From Caulobacter zeae (GTDB lineage: Bacteria > Pseudomonadota > Alphaproteobacteria > Caulobacterales > Caulobacteraceae), in the NCBI RefSeq assembly GCF_002858925.1, contig NZ_PJRS01000018.1, positions 186,001 through 250,000 of the forward strand: DNA of 64,000 nucleotides. The letters run 5' to 3'. The notes beneath the pieces are model-generated. The model was not told the origin of the DNA. It was given only the letters and a program-made list of their open reading frames with translations, and made no database searches. The translations under genes and the position numbers were made by a program. Below, piece by piece: positions 16,888-25,930 of this stretch. Positions within the stretch are counted from its first letter, which is position 1. Each line of letters begins with the position of its first letter.

Positions 16888-18948
16888 ATGCTGTGGAGCC
16901 CGGTGGCCTTCGCGCTGGGCGCGGCGGCCTATCTGGGGCTGAGGATCGAGCCCAGCTGGTCGCTGCTGGCCCTCGTTACCCTGGCGCTGGGCGTCCTGGC
17001 GATCTGGAGCCGGGGCTGGACACGCTGGAGCGGCCTCGCCGTTCCCTTGACCCTTCTGGCCTTCACCGCCGCCGGCGCCTTGGCCGGCAAGGTGCGTTGC
17101 GACCGGGTGGCGGCGCCGGTGATGCCCGTCGAGCGAGGCGTGCGGGTGGTCGACGGATTCGTCGTCGACGTGGTCTCGCCGGGCGCGGCGGGGCCGCGCC
17201 TGCTGATCGCGCCCGTGTCGATCTCGCGCCTGGCGCCGGCCGCCACCCCCACTCGCATCCGCGTCAGCCTGCCGGAAGGCGTGGAAGCCCCGCCGCCCGG
17301 ATCGGCCTTGAGCCTGCGCGCCATGCTGTCGGCTCCGCCGCCGCCGGCCGCGCCCGGTTCCCACGACTTCGCCCGCGACGCCTGGTTCAACGGCATCGGG
17401 GGCGTCGGCTTCACGGTGGGCGAGATCGAGGAAACGGCTCTGGATCCGCCGCCCTGGCGGCTGCGCCTGGCGATGGCGATCAACGCCATGCGCTGGAGCC
17501 TGGCCTCGCGCATCGTCGAGCGCCTGGGGCCCGAGAGCGGCGGCATCGCCGCGGCCATGGTCACCGGCCACGAGGCCTGGGTCACGCCTGAGCAGACCGA
17601 GGCCATGCGCGCCTCGGGCCTGGCGCACATCCTCTCCATTTCCGGCCTGCACATGGCCATTGTCGGCGGCTTCGTGTTCGCGGCCGTGCGGCTGCTGGTG
17701 GCGGCCTGGCCCTGGGCCGCCCTGCGCTTTCCGGGCAAAAAGATCGCGGCCCTGGCCGGGCTCGCGGCCGTCGGGGCCTATCTGGTCGTCTCCGGCGCAC
17801 CGCCGCCGGCCCTGCGCGCGGCGATCACGGCGGGCGTGGCGTTCCTGGCCATCCTCGCCGACCGCCAGGCCGTCAGCCTGCACGGCCTGGCCCTGGCGGC
17901 CCTGATCATCCTCGTCGCCCAGCCCGAGCAGGCCGGCGCGGCCGGCTTCCAGATGTCGTTCGCCGCCACCGCCGCCCTGGTCGCGCTCGCGGAAGCCTGG
18001 CCGCGCCAGGCGCGCGAGATCTCGGTGCCCTGGCCGATCCGCTTCACGCAGGGCGCCCTGGCCTGGCTGGCGATCAGTGTCGGCGCCAGCTTCGTGGCGG
18101 GCCTGGCCACCGGTCCCTTCGCCATGCAGCACTTCAACCGCGTGGCCATCTGGGGCCTGCCGGCCAACCTGGTGGTCTCGCCGCTGTCGTCCTTCGTGAT
18201 CATGCCGTTCCTGGCGGTCGGCGCGGCGCTGGAGCCTCTGGGCCTGGGCGGGCCTTTCCTGGCCGTGGCCGGCTGGGGCATCGAGGCCATGACCGCCGTC
18301 GCCCGCTGGTTCGCCGGCGCCCACGGCGCCCAGCAGACCGTGGCCAGCGCGCCGGGCTTCACCCTGGTGCTGTCGTTCCTCGGGATCATGCTGCTTTGCC
18401 TCTGGAAAGGCCGCCTGCGCTGGCTGGGCGCGCCGCTGTTCCTGGCCGTGGCCCTGTGGCCGCGTCCGGCGGCGCCGGATCTCTGGATCGCCGCCGACGG
18501 AACCACGGCCGTTGCGCGCCGGGGCGGGCAGGCCGTGCTGCTGCGCCCCGACGCTCGCCGCTTCGGGGCCGAGCTCTGGGCCCGCCGACGCGGCCTGGCG
18601 CCCGTCGACGGCGGCGGCTTCACCTGCGACCGCACCTCGTGCCGGCCGGGGCAGGGCGCGCCGGTGGCCGCCAGCCTGTCCTGGACCCGCCGCACGCCTG
18701 ACTTTGAGGCCCTGCAGCGGCTCTGCACCGGCGCCGAGGTGGTGGTCCTGCGCGGCCCCAGGCCCGCCGTCCTGCCGGCCGTCTGCCGCGACGCCGTCGT
18801 GCTGGCGGGGCAGGATTTCGCCGCCGGCGGCGCGGCTGAACTCTGGCGCCGGCGCGACGGCTGGTGGATCGTCTGGACCACGCCCGGTCGCGGCCGGCGG
18901 CCCTGGACGCAGGCTGCTGACACGATTGCGCAAGAACCGGGCGGATGA
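16888..18948 (+). CDS. comEC: ComEC/Rec2-family DNA-uptake membrane channel
   Basis: About 686 residues with many hydrophobic segments. The competence-domain mark SISGLHMAIVGG is near residue 250, after a DUF4131-type N-terminal region with a beta-rich periplasmic part (DGFVVDVVSPG). ComEC forms the inner-membrane pore for single-stranded DNA in transformation. The C-terminal 200 residues are Cys/Arg-rich, with no metallo-beta-lactamase HxHxDH motif, as in shorter alphaproteobacterial forms. The start is uncertain: ATG 16888 is the only standard start after the divergent gltX gene, lacks a clear ribosome site, and drops about 10 plausible upstream residues. Confidence 0.82.
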   Translation: MLWSPVAFALGAAAYLGLRIEPSWSLLALVTLALGVLAIWSRGWTRWSGLAVPLTLLAFTAAGALAGKVRCDRVAAPVMPVERGVRVVDGFVVDVVSPGAAGPRLLIAPVSISRLAPAATPTRIRVSLPEGVEAPPPGSALSLRAMLSAPPPPAAPGSHDFARDAWFNGIGGVGFTVGEIEETALDPPPWRLRLAMAINAMRWSLASRIVERLGPESGGIAAAMVTGHEAWVTPEQTEAMRASGLAHILSISGLHMAIVGGFVFAAVRLLVAAWPWAALRFPGKKIAALAGLAAVGAYLVVSGAPPPALRAAITAGVAFLAILADRQAVSLHGLALAALIILVAQPEQAGAAGFQMSFAATAALVALAEAWPRQAREISVPWPIRFTQGALAWLAISVGASFVAGLATGPFAMQHFNRVAIWGLPANLVVSPLSSFVIMPFLAVGAALEPLGLGGPFLAVAGWGIEAMTAVARWFAGAHGAQQTVASAPGFTLVLSFLGIMLLCLWKGRLRWLGAPLFLAVALWPRPAAPDLWIAADGTTAVARRGGQAVLLRPDARRFGAELWARRRGLAPVDGGGFTCDRTSCRPGQGAPVAASLSWTRRTPDFEALQRLCTGAEVVVLRGPRPAVLPAVCRDAVVLAGQDFAAGGAAELWRRRDGWWIVWTTPGRGRRPWTQAADTIAQEPGG

Positions 18949-19003
18949 TGCCGCGCCGCCGCGGCTATCACCCGGCGACGACTCGTTTGGAGAGCCAGGA
19001 CCG

Positions 19004-19750
19004 ATGACGAACGCCACCTTCGCCGCCCGCCGCGCCGCCTTCCGCGCCCTGCACCAGGACGGCTTCTTCGTGCTGCCCAATCCGTGGGACGCCGGCGGCG
19101 CCGTTCGCCTGCAAAAGCTCGGCTTCAAGGCCCTGGCCTCGACCAGCGCCGGCATGGCCTGGTCCTGGGGGCGCGCTGACGGCGAGGTCAGCGCCGACGA
19201 GGTCATCGAGCACCTGGCCCTGCTGGCCGCCGCCACCGACCTGCCGGTCAACGCCGACTTCGAAGCAGGGTTCGCGGAAAGCGCCGAGAGCGTCGCCGCC
19301 AATGTCGCCCGCGCGGTCGAGACCGGGATCGCCGGCCTTTCGATCGAGGATCGCGTCGGCGCGGACCTCCATCCCATCGCTGCCGCCGTCGAGCGCCTGG
19401 CCGCCGCACGAGCGGCCATCGACGCCTCGGGCCAAGACGTCATGCTGGTGGGCCGCACCGAGGGCTTCCTGATCGGCCGCGACGACCTCGCGCCGACCAT
19501 CGAGCGGCTCGTGGCCTATTCGGAGGCCGGCGCCGACTGCCTCTATGCGCCCGGCGTGACCCGCTACGACGACATCGCCGCCATCGTCGCGGCCGTGGCC
19601 CCCAAGCCGGTCAACGTGCTGCTGTGGGGACCGGACATGAAGGTCGCCGACCTGTCGGGCCTGGGCGTGCGCCGCGCCAGCACCGGAGTGGCCCTGGCCG
19701 CGGCGGCCTGGAGCGGCTTCGAGACGGCGGCCAAGGCGCTGGTGCTCTAG
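19004..19750 (+). CDS. Isocitrate lyase/PEP mutase family protein
   Basis: A 248-residue (beta/alpha)8 barrel enzyme. Family marks are the opening LPNPWDAGGAVRLQKLGFKA, the Mg-binding NADFEAGF, GLSIEDR and VGRTEGF. Members cleave or rearrange C-C or C-P bonds of 2-oxo acids (for example methylisocitrate lyase, oxaloacetate hydrolase, PEP mutase). This short form without the usual lyase cysteine loop is a common group of unproven substrate. The ATG at 19004 has a GGAGAGCCAGGA site, 55 bp after comEC. It may be co-transcribed with comEC, but no functional link is apparent. Confidence 0.82.
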   Translation: MTNATFAARRAAFRALHQDGFFVLPNPWDAGGAVRLQKLGFKALASTSAGMAWSWGRADGEVSADEVIEHLALLAAATDLPVNADFEAGFAESAESVAANVARAVETGIAGLSIEDRVGADLHPIAAAVERLAAARAAIDASGQDVMLVGRTEGFLIGRDDLAPTIERLVAYSEAGADCLYAPGVTRYDDIAAIVAAVAPKPVNVLLWGPDMKVADLSGLGVRRASTGVALAAAAWSGFETAAKALVL

Positions 19751-19782
19751 GCGAGACCGGCATTCAGGATCTGAGACGAAAA

Positions 19783-19869
19783 CCTCGTCCTTCGACGGGC
19801 TCAGGATGAGGTTTTTCTGACAGCCAGGCCTGTAAATGGTCCTCACCCTGAGCCTGTCGAAGGGCGAGG
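19783..19869. repeat. Inverted pair of 29-bp intergenic repeats
   Basis: The unit at 19783-19811 (CCTCGTCCTTCGACGGGCTC at its start) recurs in inverted orientation at 19841-19869 (CCTCACCCTGAGCCTGTCGA at its start) with few mismatches and a 29-nt centre. It lies between the convergent stops of the PEP-mutase-like and GH43 genes. This CTTCGAC-GGCTCAGG type of unit is a dispersed intergenic repeat known from several alphaproteobacteria. It can form a long hairpin and may work as a two-way terminator. Confidence 0.7.
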
Positions 19870-19900
19870 ACCACGCCCAAGCCGCTGATTTCGATCCGCC

Positions 19901-20824
19901 TTAGGGCCGCTCGATCGGCAGGATAGCGCCGTCGTCGCCATAGCTCAGCGGCGCCAGGGTGATCGAGCGCCGATGGTCGCCGCCGCCGGGCAGCAGCTTG
20001 TCGTGATAGAAGAACCACCACCGGCCGTCGCGCTCGATGATGGCCTGGTGGTTGGTCGAGATCGGCAGGTAGTCGAGGATCACGCCGCGATAGGCGTAAG
20101 GCCCCATCGGAGACCTGGCGGTCGCATAGACGATCTGGCCAGGCCAGCCGGTCGAGAAGCTGAAATAGTAGAGGCCGCCCCGCTTATGCAGGAACGGCGC
20201 CTCGCCGTACTTCTTCTTCGGGTCGTCCGCCGGATAGCCGGTGACCACCAGGTTCTCGATCGGGCCGGCCAGCGAGGCCATGTCGGCGCCCAGCCGCACG
20301 ATCTTGGGCACGCGGGTGCCGAACAGCATGTAGGCCTGGCCGTCGTCGTCGATCAGCACCTGCGGGTCGATCGGCTCGTCGCCCGCGTTGGCGTCGCGGG
20401 CCTTGTCGACCAGCGGCGCGCCGATGGCGTCCTTGAACGGGCCCTGCGGCCGGTCGGCCACCGCCACGCCGATCTTGTCGCCGCCGACGGGCGCATAGAA
20501 ATAGAACTTGCCGCCGTGCTCGACCGCGCCCGGCGCCCAGGCCTTGGCGTCGGGCCTGGCCCACTTGAACACGGTCACGTCCAGGAACGCCCCGTCGTCG
20601 CTCCAGGCCTTCAGGTCCTTGGAGCTGTAGAGCCGCCAGGACGTCGAGTCCCAGTACTTGCCCGAGTTCGACGCGTCGTCGGTGGCGTAGACATAGACCG
20701 TGTCGCCGAACACGTGCGGCGAGGGATCGGCGCTGAACCGCTGGGTGATCGGCTCGGCGGCGGCGCCAAGGCCGAGCGAAAGGCAGAGGGCGGCGCTTAA
20801 GGATGCGATGGGCGCGTGGGACAT
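19901..20824 (-). CDS. Secreted glycoside hydrolase family 43 protein
   Basis: A 307-residue protein with a signal peptide (to about residue 23, GLGAAAEP) and a five-bladed-propeller GH43 domain. The catalytic base is probably Asp33 in SADPSPHVFGD, the pKa-setting Asp lies in DPQVLIDDDGQ, and the acid Glu in KYGEAPFLHKRGG. GH43 enzymes remove arabinose or xylose units from plant hemicellulose or pectin. The ATG at 20824 has a GGAGGAGC ribosome site. The gene appears to stand alone. The exact linkage cut is not predictable; arabinosidase or xylosidase activity is most likely. Confidence 0.85.
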   Translation of the reverse strand: MSHAPIASLSAALCLSLGLGAAAEPITQRFSADPSPHVFGDTVYVYATDDASNSGKYWDSTSWRLYSSKDLKAWSDDGAFLDVTVFKWARPDAKAWAPGAVEHGGKFYFYAPVGGDKIGVAVADRPQGPFKDAIGAPLVDKARDANAGDEPIDPQVLIDDDGQAYMLFGTRVPKIVRLGADMASLAGPIENLVVTGYPADDPKKKYGEAPFLHKRGGLYYFSFSTGWPGQIVYATARSPMGPYAYRGVILDYLPISTNHQAIIERDGRWWFFYHDKLLPGGGDHRRSITLAPLSYGDDGAILPIERP

Positions 20825-20927
20825 GGGGGCTCCTCCGGTCGACCGATGGCGCGGCGCGTCTTGCATGACGCCCCGCACGGCCTTGGGTCTGGAGTAGCAG
20901 CTTCGATTAACTCAGACAAATGCGCGT

Positions 20928-21311
20928 TCAGCGCGCCGTGACCCGCGTCGAGCCATTGCGGCTGATCGTGAAGCTGAGCGAAACGCGCAAGCTTCGACCC
21001 TCGGTGGGCGCGCCGCCGCGGGTTGCCGTGTCGGTGCTGGCGCCGGCCAGCAGTTTCAGCGTCGCCTGGTCGAAGCTGTAGTCGACGGCTTGCGCCGCCT
21101 CGATGCGGCAGTCGACCAGGGCCTCGGCGGCGGCAACGCGGCACAGAGCGGTCGTCTGCGCCGAGACGCCGGCGCGCATGGCGCGGTCGGGATAATAGCC
21201 CGTGTAGGGCCAGCGCCCCTTGTGCAGCCCGACCTCGGCGAGGGTCAGGACCGGCTCTCCGGCCGGCGACGCGACGACGGCGGCCTGCGCGGCCAGCAGC
21301 AGGACCATCAT
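20928..21311 (-). CDS. Small exported protein with TonB-C-like domain
   Basis: About 127 residues, starting at ATG 21311 (or the adjacent ATG 21308) after a GGGGGGAA ribosome site. A signal-like hydrophobic stretch (MVLLLAAQAAVVASPAG) leads to a domain resembling the TonB C-terminal fold: YYPDRAMRAGVSAQTT, a Cys-containing strand pair (ALCRV, LVDCRIEAAQ), then FDQATLKLLAG and a closing strand LRVSLSFTI. Such stand-alone domains occur in Caulobacter periplasmic proteins. Function is unknown; the Cys pair could form a disulfide. A longer frame upstream exists but lacks a ribosome site. Confidence 0.7.
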   Translation of the reverse strand: MMVLLLAAQAAVVASPAGEPVLTLAEVGLHKGRWPYTGYYPDRAMRAGVSAQTTALCRVAAAEALVDCRIEAAQAVDYSFDQATLKLLAGASTDTATRGGAPTEGRSLRVSLSFTISRNGSTRVTAR

Positions 21312-21428
21312 GGCTATTTCCCCCCAAGCAAACATGCATCGAGCCTTAAGGGGCGCCCCAGACGCAAGCAAGGCGCGAGCGCCTTTCGACACCCGCGCCT
21401 TGCGCGTCTTGCTCGGTGATGGCCGCCG

Positions 21429-22136
21429 TCAGTGATAGCGGCGGATCAGGCCCACCAGCTTGCCCTGCACCTCGACCTGGTCGGGACCGAAGATGCGGGT
21501 CTCGTACTTGGGGTTGGCCGCTTCCAGGGCGATCGAGCCGCCCTTCTTGCGCAGGCGCTTGAGCGTGGCTTCCTCGCCGACCAAAGCAACGACGATCTCG
21601 CCGCTGTTGGCGGTGTCGCCCTTGCGGATGATCACGTAGTCGCCGTCGAGAATGCCGGCCTCGATCATCGAGTCGCCCTGCACTTCGAGAACGTAGTGCT
21701 CGCCGCCGCCCAGCATGGTCTCGGGTACCGGCAGGCGGTCGCGTTCATGCTGGATGGCGTCGATCGGCGTACCGGCGGCGATGCGGCCCAGGATCGGCAG
21801 CTCGCGGCTGGTGTCGGGGATCGGCGGAAGCGGGGCGGGGGCCGACGGGGCCGGGCCGCCGCCTTCCAGCACCTGCGGACGGAACGCGCCGCGGCCCTTG
21901 GGCGGGGCGGCCGTGGTCGCCTGCTGCGGCAGCTTCACAACCTCCAGCGCCCGGGCCCGGTGAGCCAGGCGACGGATGAAGCCGCGCTCTTCCAGGGCCG
22001 TGATCAGCCGGTGGATGCCCGACTTGGACGCCAGGTCCAGGGCTTCCTTCATCTCGTCGAAGGAGGGGGAGACGCCGGTCTCCTTGATCCGTTCGTGGAT
22101 GAACATCAGCAGCTCGTGCTGCTTGCGGGTGAGCAT
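21429..22136 (-). CDS. lexA: LexA repressor, SOS regulator
   Basis: A 235-residue LexA. The winged-helix DNA-binding domain is at residues 1-65 ([38 protein letters not shown]). A Pro/Ala-rich linker follows, then the S24 self-cleavage domain with the scissile Ala121-Gly122, nucleophile Ser156 (GDSM) and Lys193 (EEATLKRL). RecA filaments trigger cleavage after DNA damage, freeing SOS genes. The long linker is typical of alphaproteobacteria. Two GTTC/GTTT-N7-GTTC boxes lie 23-61 bp upstream of the start, so it should repress itself. Confidence 0.96.
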   Translation of the reverse strand: MLTRKQHELLMFIHERIKETGVSPSFDEMKEALDLASKSGIHRLITALEERGFIRRLAHRARALEVVKLPQQATTAAPPKGRGAFRPQVLEGGGPAPSAPAPLPPIPDTSRELPILGRIAAGTPIDAIQHERDRLPVPETMLGGGEHYVLEVQGDSMIEAGILDGDYVIIRKGDTANSGEIVVALVGEEATLKRLRKKGGSIALEAANPKYETRIFGPDQVEVQGKLVGLIRRYH

Positions 22137-22158
22137 GACGGCCTCGCAAGTCGTCGCG

Positions 22159-22173
22159 GAACAAACCGCAAAC
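22159..22173 (-). promoter_or_regulatory. Second, weaker SOS-like box of lexA
   Basis: On the minus strand this reads GTTT-GCGGTTT-GTTC, one base off the direct-repeat consensus GTTC-N7-GTTC. It lies between the full box and the lexA start codon, so a second LexA dimer could tighten autoregulation. Confidence 0.4.
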
Positions 22174-22182
22174 CTTTCGAAT

Positions 22183-22197
22183 GTTCTCTAGGTGTTC
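22183..22197. promoter_or_regulatory. SOS box GTTC-N7-GTTC upstream of lexA
   Basis: GTTC (22183-22186), TCTAGGT, GTTC (22194-22197) is an exact match to the direct-repeat LexA operator described for alphaproteobacteria. It is 47 bp before the lexA start, in promoter position. Confidence 0.8.
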
Positions 22198-22440
22198 TTG
22201 GTTAAGGTCAAGTGAATTGCAGCGACCGGCGTTCTTTGAAACCGCGGCGGGGCGTGACGTCAGAAACTGGCGTCTAAGTGACTGATTTCATGCGGATTGG
22301 CCGTGCTGTCCTGAAGCGCGCGTAAACGACGAGCACGCCTGCACGAGCGCGGATTTTCCGTGAACGGTGCGATTGGCTTTGGCCTCAGGCGGCCGAAGTC
22401 CGTCCTGAAAAGCACCGATTCCCGCCTTCGGCGACCGATT

Positions 22441-23220
22441 CTAGAGCCGCCGGAACGAGCGATTCCACCGCGGGCCGGAGCCGGCCTCCCACGAGAACAG
22501 CACCAGGTCGGCCCGGCCGACCAGGTTCTCGAACGGCACGAAACCCATGCCGATCTCCGCCGGCAGGAGGGCGTCCACGGCCGGGTTCCAGGCGCAGCGG
22601 GCCTGGCCCGCCGGGATCGGCCCCGGATCGAAGCGGCTGTCGAGCGAGTTGTCGCGATTGTCGCCCATCACGAAGTAGCAGCCCTCGGGCACGCGATAGG
22701 TCGCGGTGTTGCCCGCCGCCGTGCGCGGGCCGTAACTGTTGATCAGGTGGGTCTTGCCGCCCGGCAGGGTCTCGGCGAAGCGCTCGGCCGGCAGCACGCC
22801 GAACGGCGTCTCCTCGATCCGCATCCCCAGCGGACGCTGATCCACGGGCGTTCCGTTGATGCGCAGCACCCCGTCAAGCATCTGCAATTCGTCGCCAGGC
22901 AAGCCGACAAGCCGCTTGATCACGTCGGTGCGGCCGTCGCCGGGCTTCTTGAACACCACCACGTCGCCGCGCGCCGGTTGGCGGCCCATCAGACGGCCAT
23001 GGCCGATCGCCGGGCTCAGCGGGGCTGAATGACGGCTCCAGCCATAGGCGAACTTGTTGACCAGGATGTAGTCGCCGACCAGCAGGGTCGGCTCCATCGA
23101 GGCCGACGGGATCGTGAACGGCTGGCACAGCACGGTGCGGGGCACGAGGACGATGGCCGCCGTCAGCGCCAGCGTCCTGGCCCAGTCGATCACGCTCGAA
23201 CGCAGCGCAGCCTTGGTCAT
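22441..23220 (-). CDS. lepB: Signal peptidase I
   Basis: A 259-residue S26-family peptidase that removes signal peptides at the outer face of the inner membrane. One N-terminal membrane segment (about residues 13-32) leads to box B with the catalytic Ser41 (PSASMEPTLLVGD). Catalytic Lys follows in TDVIKRLVGLPGD, and box E is GDNRDNSLDSR. The ATG at 23220 uses a GAGGGG ribosome site that is itself the 3' arm of a hairpin (23228-23254). It lies 135 bp downstream of trpC on the same strand, outside the usual lepA/rnc/era context, so I infer it is a paralogue or a relocated copy. Confidence 0.9.
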   Translation of the reverse strand: MTKAALRSSVIDWARTLALTAAIVLVPRTVLCQPFTIPSASMEPTLLVGDYILVNKFAYGWSRHSAPLSPAIGHGRLMGRQPARGDVVVFKKPGDGRTDVIKRLVGLPGDELQMLDGVLRINGTPVDQRPLGMRIEETPFGVLPAERFAETLPGGKTHLINSYGPRTAAGNTATYRVPEGCYFVMGDNRDNSLDSRFDPGPIPAGQARCAWNPAVDALLPAEIGMGFVPFENLVGRADLVLFSWEAGSGPRWNRSFRRL

Positions 23221-23227
23221 GCGAAAA

Positions 23228-23254
23228 GCCCCTCGATGTCGAACACCGAGGGGC
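23228..23254 (-). promoter_or_regulatory. Hairpin between trpC and lepB that holds the lepB ribosome site
   Basis: GCCCCTCG and CGAGGGGC (8 bp exact, 11-nt loop); on the minus strand CTTTTCGC and the ATG follow. The element looks like a terminator for trpC, but the ribosome site of lepB (GAGGGG) is the downstream arm, so when folded it would hide that site. Confidence 0.6.
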
Positions 23255-23355
23255 ATTGAGAAGCGCGAGCTTGGCCGAAACGTGGCCGACCGTCGTTATG
23301 TTATGGGGCGAGTGGCGAAAACCTCGTCCTTAGAGGGCCACGCACCTAATTCGGA

Positions 23356-24144
23356 TCAGCCGATCAACTCGCGCGTCGCGGCCGTCACGTCGGCTTGGCG
23401 CATCAGGCTTTCGCCCACCAGCATGGCCTTGGCGCCCGCAGCCTCCATCCGCACGACGTCGGCGTGGGTGAAGAGGCCGCTTTCGGTGACCAGCAGCGAG
23501 CCCGCCGGCGCCAGCTTCGACAATCGCTCGGTCACCGCCAGGTCGACGACGAAGCTCTTGAGGTCGCGGTTGTTGACGCCGAACAGCGTCGCGCCCAGCT
23601 TGCCGGCGCGCTCGGTCTCGGCTTCGTCGTGCACCTCGACCAGGGCGTCCATGCCCAGGCGCGCGGCCTCGGCCATCAGTTCGGCGGCGAGATGGTCGTC
23701 GATCATCGCCAGGATCACCAGGATGGCGTCGGCGCCCAGGGCGCGGCTCTCGGCCACCTGCCACGGATCGACCAGGAAATCCTTGCGGATGCAGGGCAGG
23801 GCGGTCGCCGCCCGCGCGGCCACCAGATACTCGTCGGCGCCCTGGAAGCTCGGGCCGTCGGTCAGCACCGAGAGGCAGGCCGCGCCGCCGTCCTCGTAGG
23901 CCTTGGCCAGTACCGGCGGATCGAAGTCGGCGCGGATCAGGCCCTTCGAAGGCGAGGCCTTCTTGATCTCGGCGATCAAGGAGAGCTTGCCCGGCGCGTG
24001 CTTGGCCTCCAGCGCCGCCTTGAAGCCGCGCGGCGCCGAGGCGGTCTTGGCGGCGGCCTCGACGTCTCCCTGGGAACGCACGGCCTTGCGACCGGCGACG
24101 TCCTGCCGCTTGTAGTCGGCGATCTTGGCGAGAATGTCGGTCAT
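23356..24144 (-). CDS. trpC: Indole-3-glycerol-phosphate synthase
   Basis: A 262-residue TIM-barrel enzyme closing the indole ring in tryptophan synthesis. Catalytic and phosphate-binding marks are [12 protein letters not shown], the [11 protein letters not shown] lysine, [17 protein letters not shown] and TESGLF. It is a single-function TrpC, not fused to TrpF. The start overlaps the trpD stop by 4 nt (ATGA), so trpG-trpD-trpC is one operon. Confidence 0.96.
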   Translation of the reverse strand: MTDILAKIADYKRQDVAGRKAVRSQGDVEAAAKTASAPRGFKAALEAKHAPGKLSLIAEIKKASPSKGLIRADFDPPVLAKAYEDGGAACLSVLTDGPSFQGADEYLVAARAATALPCIRKDFLVDPWQVAESRALGADAILVILAMIDDHLAAELMAEAARLGMDALVEVHDEAETERAGKLGATLFGVNNRDLKSFVVDLAVTERLSKLAPAGSLLVTESGLFTHADVVRMEAAGAKAMLVGESLMRQADVTAATRELIG

Positions 24145-25169
24145 GCGGTCAGGGCTTCAGCGTTGGTGGCGGCCACGAGGCCGGCGAGGGCGGCCTTGGC
24201 GCGGCCGTCGTCGAGCACGGCCCCGGCCAGTTCCACGCCCTCGCGCAGGGTCTCGACCTTGTCGGCCACCAGGAAGGCGGCGGCGGCGTTGAGCAGCACG
24301 ATGTCGCGATAGGCGCCGGTCTCGCCGTCGAGCAGGCGGGTCAGGGCCGCGGCGTTGAAGGCGGGATCCCCGCCGGTGATCTCGGCCAGAGAGGCGCGTT
24401 GCAGGCCCACGGCTTCCGGCGTGATGGTGAAGAGGCGGATCGCCCCCTCGCGCCATTCGGCCACCTCGGTCTCGCCGGTGATGGACAGCTCGTCCATGCC
24501 GCCGCCGTGCACCGACCAGGCGCGCTCGGCGCCCAAAGCCCCTAATGCACGAGCGATCGGCTCGACGAAGCGCGGGGCCGACACCCCGACCACCTGCCGC
24601 TTGGCGCCGGCCGGATTGGTCAGCGGGCCCAAGAGGTTGAAGATGGTGCGAAAGCCCAGCTGCTGGCGGATCGGCGCCACGTGCTTCATCGCCCCGTGGT
24701 GCGACTGGGCGAACAGGAAGCAGATGCCGGCGCTGTCCAGCGCGGCGCGCTGTTGGGCGAGGCTGGCGTCGATATTGACGCCCAGGGCCGCCAGCACGTC
24801 GGCGGTGCCCGACTTGGAGGTCACCGCGCGGTTGCCGTGCTTGGCCACCTTCAGCCCGCCGCCGGCGGCGACGAAGCCCACGGCGGTGGAGATGTTCAGG
24901 GTGTGCAGGCCGTCGCCCCCGGTGCCGCAGACGTCCACGACGTCATACGGATGCTCCAGGTGCACGGCGGCGCGGCGCATGGCGCGGGCGCAGGCGGCGA
25001 TCTCGCCCACGGTCTCGCCGCGCAGGCGCATGGCGGTTACCGCCGCGGCCACCTGGGCCGGGGTCGGCTCGCCGCGCAGGCAGGCGCTGAAGAAGACTTC
25101 GGCGTCGTCTTCCGAAAGAGTCTGGCCGTCGGCCAGCTTGGCCAGCAGGGGCTTGAAAGCGTCGGACAT
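24141..25169 (-). CDS. trpD: Anthranilate phosphoribosyltransferase
   Basis: A 342-residue enzyme that joins anthranilate to PRPP. The PRPP-binding glycine loop is [14 protein letters not shown] and the second site is [17 protein letters not shown]; the Mg-binding acidic pair lies in [15 protein letters not shown]. The size is normal for a stand-alone TrpD. It starts 15 bp after trpG and overlaps trpC by 4 nt. Confidence 0.96.
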   Translation of the reverse strand: MSDAFKPLLAKLADGQTLSEDDAEVFFSACLRGEPTPAQVAAAVTAMRLRGETVGEIAACARAMRRAAVHLEHPYDVVDVCGTGGDGLHTLNISTAVGFVAAGGGLKVAKHGNRAVTSKSGTADVLAALGVNIDASLAQQRAALDSAGICFLFAQSHHGAMKHVAPIRQQLGFRTIFNLLGPLTNPAGAKRQVVGVSAPRFVEPIARALGALGAERAWSVHGGGMDELSITGETEVAEWREGAIRLFTITPEAVGLQRASLAEITGGDPAFNAAALTRLLDGETGAYRDIVLLNAAAAFLVADKVETLREGVELAGAVLDDGRAKAALAGLVAATNAEALTA

Positions 25170-25184
25170 GGTCTTGGCCCCGCC

Positions 25185-25781
25185 CTAGACCCAGATCTGG
25201 GCGTCGCGGCGCACGCCGGCCAGGTCGAGGAAGTTGGCCAGCAGTTGGTGGCCGCCCTCGGTGGCGATGGATTCGGGGTGGAACTGCACGCCGTGCACCG
25301 GCCGCGTCTTGTGCTGCACGCCCATGATCTCGCCGTCGGCGGTCCAGGCGGTGACTTCCAGTTCTTCCGGCAGGTTCTCGCGACGCACCGCCAGGCTGTG
25401 ATAGCGCGTGGCGGTGAACGGGTCGGGCAGGTCCTTGAAGATGCCCTTGTTGGCGTGGCGGATCGGGCTGGTCTTGCCGTGCATGACCTCTTTCGCCCGG
25501 ATCACCTCGCCGCCATAGGCTTGGCCAATGGCCTGGTGGCCCAGGCACACGCCCAGGATCGCCAGGTCGTCGGGGGCGCCGCGCAGCAGCGGCAGGCAGA
25601 TGCCGGCCTGGTCGGGGGCCTTGGGGCCCGGCGACAACAGCACGGCCTGCGGCTTCAGGCCCAGGGCCTCCTGCACGGTCAGGTCGTCGTTGCGATGGAC
25701 GACCGTCTCGGCCCCCAGCTCGTTCAGGTAATGGACGAGGTTGTAGGTGAAGCTGTCGTAGTTATCGATGACCAGGATCAT
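25185..25781 (-). CDS. trpG: Anthranilate synthase glutamine amidotransferase subunit
   Basis: A 198-residue class I amidotransferase. The nucleophile Cys is in [11 protein letters not shown], and the His-Glu pair in [10 protein letters not shown]. It splits glutamine and channels ammonia to TrpE for anthranilate. The gene heads trpG-trpD-trpC; trpE lies about 2.5 kb upstream on the same strand, past two plus-strand genes. As in many bacteria, it may also serve folate synthesis (PabA role). Confidence 0.94.
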   Translation of the reverse strand: MILVIDNYDSFTYNLVHYLNELGAETVVHRNDDLTVQEALGLKPQAVLLSPGPKAPDQAGICLPLLRGAPDDLAILGVCLGHQAIGQAYGGEVIRAKEVMHGKTSPIRHANKGIFKDLPDPFTATRYHSLAVRRENLPEELEVTAWTADGEIMGVQHKTRPVHGVQFHPESIATEGGHQLLANFLDLAGVRRDAQIWV

Positions 25782-25930
25782 GACGCCGCCTTTCGAGCCT
25801 CGCTTCTAGTCCGGTCGGGGGCGGCGCGTCATCCCTTTACGGAAAGAGTTTTTCTGTCAAAGCGCCCAGCGGCGAAGCGCCGCGCCGCAGATCCGTTGCC
25901 ACCGGGGCGCGAAGAGGCGAAATTTCCCGC

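Noticed and set aside
16438..19500. Open frame of about 1000 codons on the minus strand across gltX start, comEC and the next gene
   Set aside because: Antisense of clear genes, Arg/Gly/Pro-rich and without recognisable domains.
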